Positions 60,531 through 64,000 of a stretch of DNA of 64,000 bases are shown one piece after another. How positions within the stretch are numbered: position 1 is the first letter of the stretch; every line of letters begins with the position of its first letter. The notes under the pieces are model-generated. The model saw only the letters and a program-made list of their open reading frames with translations, was not told the DNA's origin and ran no database searches. The stretch is from Bacteroidota bacterium. Its GTDB lineage: Bacteria; Bacteroidota; Bacteroidia; Bacteroidales; Tannerellaceae. The DNA lies in the NCBI GenBank assembly GCA_023429375.1, contig JAEYVY010000006.1, positions 129,304-193,303 of the forward strand, in the 5' to 3' direction. A program made the position numbers and the translations under genes.

Positions 60531-62084
60531 ATGAAGCCACGTGATTCTTATATTCCAATATTAACCTTTTGTCTGTTGCTTTGCTTTATCCTCCCCATAC
60601 AAGCATCAGACACACAGGATTTATTGGATAAAAGGATCACCCTGCCACGTTCAAGAGGCACTATATTTCAGCTGTTTAATCTAATAACTGAGAAAACGGA
60701 GCTACTATTCATTTACGATAGCCGCATTATCAATAACGAGCAGAAGTCTTTTATTGCCAAGGGCGAATACAGTATTCGTGAAGCCATACATATTATCACT
60801 GGCAATCCTTCACTCAGCCTACGTTTGATAGACCATCACATCCTAATTCATCTCCCTGAAAAGGACTCAACAGTTCTGCCTGAAATTACTGAAGAAGCAC
60901 CTGTTGATGATTTTTTTACCATTACAGGTACTTTGTATGATAAAGAGACACAAGAACCTATCATTTACGCATCAGTAGGTGTAAGCGAAGCGGGAATTGG
61001 CACAATCACCAATCAGCAAGGAGAATTCAGACTAAAGCTCCCCTCCTCTTTACGCGGCGGAAAACTACACCTTTCCCATATCGGCTATTTGCCTGAAGAC
61101 ATTTCGTGTGAAATCATAGCGAATAAGTACAGTACATTCTCTTTAGAACCGAATGTGTTTTCCTTGCAAGAAATAGTTGTGCAACCAGTAAATCCCTTGC
61201 AAGTCATCAGCGACATGCTGGATCACAGAAGTGACAACTACATGGAGAAGCCTGTTTATTTGACTTCTTTCTATCGTGAAGGTATTGAAAGCAGAAGAGG
61301 TATGGTCAGTCTGACTGAAGGCATTTTTAAGGTTGTCAAAACACCTTATAACAGTAGAGTCTCCGATCAGGTAAAGCTGCTTAAAATGAGGAAAGTTAGT
61401 GATATACAAGAAAAAGACACTGTTATAACCAAAATTAAATCCGGAATTAATGCTTGTTTGATGTTAGATATGGTAAAGCGCTTGCCAGACTTCCTTCGCG
61501 CAGAAAGTGAAAGTCAATACAATTACACCCATTCGGCTATCACTGTGATAGATACCAACCTAGTAGATGTAATCAGCTTTACCCAAACAGAAAGTTTCAA
61601 AGAGCCTCTATACCGGGGAGATATCTATATTGATAAAACCAGCAAGGCACTGTTGAAAGTTGAATTTGAAATTCATCCGGATTATGTCAAGAAGGCTACC
61701 AACATGTTTGTGGAACGAAAAAGCAAGAACCTACAAATCATTCCGCAAGAAATAAAATATACGGTTTCATACAAGAAATGGGATAACAAATACTACATCA
61801 ACCACGTTCGTGGCGATTTACTGTTCCGCATAAGAAAGAAGAAGTTGTTTTCATTCTCAACCAACGTACACACCTGGTTTGAGATGGTTACCTGTAAAGT
61901 GGAGACAGAAGACGTATCCCGTTTTGCTCGTTCGGAAACTCTTTCTACCCGTACAGTCTTTGCCGAAACCCAATTCAAGTACGATGATCAATTCTGGGGC
62001 GATTTCAATATCATAATCCCTGAAAATGAGTTAAGTGAGGCTATTCAGAAGATCTCATCCAAGATAGAAGAAATCAGTAACTAA
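60531..62084 (+). CDS. STN/CarboxypepD_reg-like exported protein (paralogue 2)
   Basis: A 517-residue exported protein. A signal peptide (ending IQAS) precedes an STN domain (residues about 45-115, FQLFNLITEKTELLFIYDS), a CarboxypepD_reg-like sandwich (TGTLYDKETQEPIIYASVG, GTITNQQGEF) and the same C-terminal domain as the protein at 57797-59062 (TSFYREGIESRRGMVS, QFWGDFNIIIP). There is no TonB plug or barrel. STN domains normally relay a receptor signal to FecR, so this protein is probably the sensor partner of the sigma/FecR pair. Confidence 0.85.
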   Translation: MKPRDSYIPILTFCLLLCFILPIQASDTQDLLDKRITLPRSRGTIFQLFNLITEKTELLFIYDSRIINNEQKSFIAKGEYSIREAIHIITGNPSLSLRLIDHHILIHLPEKDSTVLPEITEEAPVDDFFTITGTLYDKETQEPIIYASVGVSEAGIGTITNQQGEFRLKLPSSLRGGKLHLSHIGYLPEDISCEIIANKYSTFSLEPNVFSLQEIVVQPVNPLQVISDMLDHRSDNYMEKPVYLTSFYREGIESRRGMVSLTEGIFKVVKTPYNSRVSDQVKLLKMRKVSDIQEKDTVITKIKSGINACLMLDMVKRLPDFLRAESESQYNYTHSAITVIDTNLVDVISFTQTESFKEPLYRGDIYIDKTSKALLKVEFEIHPDYVKKATNMFVERKSKNLQIIPQEIKYTVSYKKWDNKYYINHVRGDLLFRIRKKKLFSFSTNVHTWFEMVTCKVETEDVSRFARSETLSTRTVFAETQFKYDDQFWGDFNIIIPENELSEAIQKISSKIEEISN

Positions 62085-62136
62085 GCAGGCCCCCCAAACA
62101 GAAAACAAGAAAAATCATTGATTTCTGCCGTTCAAA

Positions 62137-62167
62137 TTTGGAGAGTCAAAAAAAACCTCTATATTTG
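62137..62167 (+). promoter_or_regulatory. Promoter of tRNA-Phe
   Basis: TTTG at 62137-62140 and TATATTTG at 62160-62167 with 19 bases between them match both Bacteroidetes promoter elements with ideal spacing. The tRNA starts 16 bases downstream. Confidence 0.85.
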
Positions 62168-62182
62168 CACCCGTTAAAACGA

Positions 62183-62255
62183 GGTGCCATAGCTCAGTTG
62201 GTAGAGCAAAGGACTGAAAATCCTTGTGTCCCCGGTTCGATTCCTGGTGGCACCA
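62183..62255 (+). tRNA. tRNA-Phe (anticodon GAA)
   Basis: A 73-base cloverleaf. The acceptor stem is GGTGCCA with TGGCACC, the anticodon stem AAGGA / TCCTT has loop CTGAAAA reading GAA, and the T arm is GGTTCGATTCC. CCA is not encoded. An integrase-like fragment lies 240 bases downstream, so the tRNA may be an integration site. Confidence 0.96.
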
Positions 62256-62279
62256 CTGATAAGAAAAGCAGAAAATAGA

Positions 62280-62315
62280 AAATCCCTGAAGGTCAATCAC
62301 TTTCGGGGATTTTTG
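62280..62315 (+). terminator. Terminator after tRNA-Phe
   Basis: AAATCCC pairs with GGGATTT around a loop of about 18 bases, followed by TTTTTG. Outer bases GCAGAAAA / TTTTCTGC can lengthen the stem. Confidence 0.7.
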
Positions 62316-62495
62316 TTTTCTGCCGAAAGTGCAAAATGGGGCGAAAAAGAACATATCTGGTGGCGTAATCGGTGACTTTTTCGAGACTATCAAAAATAGT
62401 CACCAAGACGTTTTTATTTCGCTAATATACAGTGTTTTGCATAATATAAATCTGGGCCTATTTCCTTAATTTTGAACCATTAAAATTAGAAGGAA

Positions 62496-62584
62496 ATGAG
62501 AAGAAATTCATTTGGAGTTTTATTCTTCTTAAAGAAGAACCAGTTACTAAAAAGTGGAGAAGCCCCCGTAAGTATGCGAATTAC
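62496..62584 (+). pseudogene. Integrase N-terminus cut off by the IS
   Basis: Starting at the ATG at 62496, with ribosome site AAAATTAGAAGGA, the first 29 codons read MRRNSFGVLFFLKKNQLLKS and continue GEAPVSMRIT. This is the typical N-terminus of tyrosine integrases of Bacteroidetes mobile elements. The IS begins at 62585 within the next codon and introduces a stop soon after. The rest of the gene, if present, lies beyond the window. Confidence 0.7.
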
Positions 62585-62610
62585 GGATCAATCCTAAAAG
62601 TAGGTTGGTG
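62585..62610. repeat. IS left inverted repeat
   Basis: Begins GGATCAATCCTAAAAGTAGG and is the exact complement of 63975-64000 over 26 bases. Confidence 0.95.
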
Positions 62611-62615
62611 AATGT

Positions 62616-63608
62616 TTATGCAAAAATGGTTTTAAGCCTAAAGATGAAGAAAGGTATATCTCTTACTCCTCTGAATTGAGATCTAAAGGCTTTTACTTTT
62701 GCATTAAATGCTTCTGCTGAAGCGTTCGTTGCTCTATTCTCAAAATAGTTAACGATTGTCCCGTAGTTATTTTGCATAGTTTCAATAACCGATTTAAAGA
62801 ATTTGAGATTTAACCTCTCCACCTTATTATACCAGTGAGCCAGTTTCATTAGTGCTTGATTTTTATTTAAATGTTGATTGTAGATATCCGTTAAATCCAT
62901 GGATACTTCATAAGCCTCTTGTAAGGCGGGATATTCATGAAACAGGATTTCAGCTCTTTCTCTTTGCGATTTGGTCCATTTAGTGTGATGCTTGAGTAGA
63001 ATATGCCGGCTTCTGGCCAGCAGTTGTCTGCGTGTATCCCCATTTATAAACACAGCAGGCACATAAGGTCTTTTAACTTCTCTGGCTAATTGAATCATCG
63101 CGTTCTCTTGATCTATCGCCTGCCAGCGGTAATCAACTCTCATATCACTGATTGCCTCACTCATTAACTTCTGCACATGGAATCGATCACTTACCAGTAC
63201 GGCTTGAGGAAAACAACTTCGGGCTATACGAGCCATAGAAGGTGAAAGGTCCAGTGTGATTTCTTTCACTTTTAGTCGTTTACTACGAGGCAACTTCTTT
63301 AGGATATTAACTATGTGATCTGATTTTACTCCTTTAACCATAGCAACCAAACTGCCTTGTTTACCTCGTGCTGATTTGTTGGTGATAATTGTATAGAGTT
63401 CTCCCTGAGAAAGACAGGTCTCGTCTATACTTAACGTTTCACCAAGATTCTGTTTAAACAGAACATATTCTTCTGCATGAGGAAGCTGGGGCCATGATCG
63501 ATAAGAGCTTATAAACTCTTTGTATTGATAGGCTAATTGTTTGCCATCTACATTGTAGTGGGAAGCTATTAATGAAATACCGGTAGCCTCACTCTCAATT
63601 CGTATCTT
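62616..63608 (-). CDS. IS transposase, main part (DDE, ISL3 type)
   Basis: The catalytic part, about 330 codons, opens just after TTTTTTAAAAG with no ATG at its beginning. Catalytic acidic residues include the Asp in LGETLSIDETCLSQG and the Asp in VKEITLDLSPSMARIA; NATNASAEAFNAKVKAFRS near the C-terminus holds the Glu. It lies in the +1 frame relative to the upstream part. An internal TTG or ATG at about 63350 would yield a shorter product lacking the first Asp. The full enzyme thus requires a frameshift. Confidence 0.85.
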   Translation of the reverse strand, partial: KIRIESEATGISLIASHYNVDGKQLAYQYKEFISSYRSWPQLPHAEEYVLFKQNLGETLSIDETCLSQGELYTIITNKSARGKQGSLVAMVKGVKSDHIVNILKKLPRSKRLKVKEITLDLSPSMARIARSCFPQAVLVSDRFHVQKLMSEAISDMRVDYRWQAIDQENAMIQLAREVKRPYVPAVFINGDTRRQLLARSRHILLKHHTKWTKSQRERAEILFHEYPALQEAYEVSMDLTDIYNQHLNKNQALMKLAHWYNKVERLNLKFFKSVIETMQNNYGTIVNYFENRATNASAEAFNAKVKAFRSQFRGVRDIPFFIFRLKTIFA

Positions 63609-63939
63609 TTAAAAAAGCCACAAACTCTTTGGTGAGTCGTGTTCCTTCATGTGCAATATCATAAGTACAGCTGACAATCTCTTTGGTATCTGTCAACATC
63701 CATTTCCTACGACGTAAATGCAGATAGACCTCTTTACCTCGTATAGGGAAATCCTGAACCACATAAGCATTGGTAAAACCATAAGCAATGATTCCTCTAT
63801 TTGCATATTCTGATGGAATAAGTTTCTTCTCATCCAGATAAATATCTATACGTTCTTCATCGTCTTCGATTTTAACAGCATCGAAATAATCAAATATCCA
63901 GGAAGGAAATACTGTACGAAGAATATCGGCTAACTCCAT
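63595..63939 (-). CDS. IS transposase, N-terminal part
   Basis: A 114-residue product with the N-terminal region of ISAon1-type transposases, which binds the IS ends (KEVYLHLRRRKWMLTDTKEI). Its stop overlaps the open frame of the catalytic part by 14 bases at TTTTTTAAAAG. It starts 36 bases from the right inverted repeat. Confidence 0.85.
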   Translation of the reverse strand: MELADILRTVFPSWIFDYFDAVKIEDDEERIDIYLDEKKLIPSEYANRGIIAYGFTNAYVVQDFPIRGKEVYLHLRRRKWMLTDTKEIVSCTYDIAHEGTRLTKEFVAFLKDTN

Positions 63940-63974
63940 TTCTCTTTTTTAGAAGCAAAGATAAATATTTTTGA

Positions 63975-64000
63975 CACCAACCTACTTTTAGGATTGATCC
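63975..64000. repeat. IS right inverted repeat
   Basis: The 26-base complement of the left end, at the last bases of the window. Confidence 0.95.

Larger units (their letters stand above)
62585..64000. mobile_element. ISAon1/ISL3-like insertion sequence
   Basis: An insertion sequence of about 1416 bp ended by perfect 26-bp inverted repeats and carrying the two-part transposase. The left end interrupts the integrase-like gene. The right end coincides with the window end, so a target-site duplication cannot be checked. Confidence 0.9.

Noticed and set aside
62115..62393. Minus-strand 92-codon frame.
   Set aside because: It runs over the tRNA-Phe gene and its promoter in antisense; tRNA evidence is far stronger.
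1..64000. CRISPR-Cas, restriction-modification or toxin-antitoxin loci.
   Set aside because: No repeat-spacer array, methyltransferase motifs or recognisable toxin were found. The XRE regulator pair at 49232-49881 is only a vague resemblance.

Overview
The window is bacterial chromosome from the Bacteroidales. Candidate promoters carry the Bacteroidetes -7 box TAnnTTTG, ribosome sites are AT-rich rather than GGAGG, and the gene families are typical of the order: glycine-zipper OmpA lipoprotein, ECF sigma/FecR pairs, STN and CarboxypepD_reg-like proteins, and an ISAon1-type insertion sequence. Parabacteroides or a close relative is my best guess, but the sequence alone does not prove the genus.

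Layout. (1) 1-19150 is chromosomal: a membrane MutS-like ATPase, an OmpA-type lipoprotein, ADP-forming acetate-CoA ligase, penicillin-binding protein 1A, a PepSY-type membrane protein, a large TPR protein coupled to an outer-membrane barrel protein, topoisomerase I, a GlsB-like membrane protein and a lipoprotein. (2) 19154-51936 is an apparently complete prophage of about 32.8 kb with an HK97-type head and a long-tail gene set, inserted in the 3' end of a tRNA-Gly(CCC) gene. Exact 47-bp repeats mark attL and attR, and similar arm-type repeats lie just inside them. (3) 51966-62084 is chromosomal: argB, a four-gene operon (PurF-like, pepT, gcvT, oxidoreductase), and a regulatory unit (ECF sigma, FecR, STN/CarboxypepD protein) beside a paralogous CarboxypepD protein. 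(4) 62137-64000 holds tRNA-Phe, the first 29 codons of an integrase-like gene, and a complete IS with 26-bp inverted repeats that interrupts it.

Prophage organisation. A rightward repressor-like gene at 48284 faces a long leftward series: excisionase-like genes, replication genes (DUF4373-type protein, DnaB), HNH nuclease, a second tyrosine recombinase, small and large terminase, portal, protease, capsid, connectors, tail tube, tape measure, tail tip, fibres, a diversity-generating retroelement, and lysis genes (holin, GH108 endolysin, candidate unimolecular spanin). The integrase lies next to attR.

The most notable system is the diversity-generating retroelement (DGR) at 21977-24797. A reverse transcriptase with YMDD and IGNETSQ motifs follows a 99-bp template repeat (TR, 23151-23249). 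The TR matches a 99-bp variable repeat (VR1, 23334-23432) at the C-terminus of a fibre-region protein. All 10 TR/VR1 differences fall at template adenines, with none at the other 77 positions. A second, more diverged VR-like copy (VR2, 43180-43278) lies 20 kb away inside a different, small gene in the early region. It differs from the TR at 21 positions, 12 of them among the 22 template adenines. A hairpin lies beside VR1 and is absent beside the TR, as expected for a DGR target.
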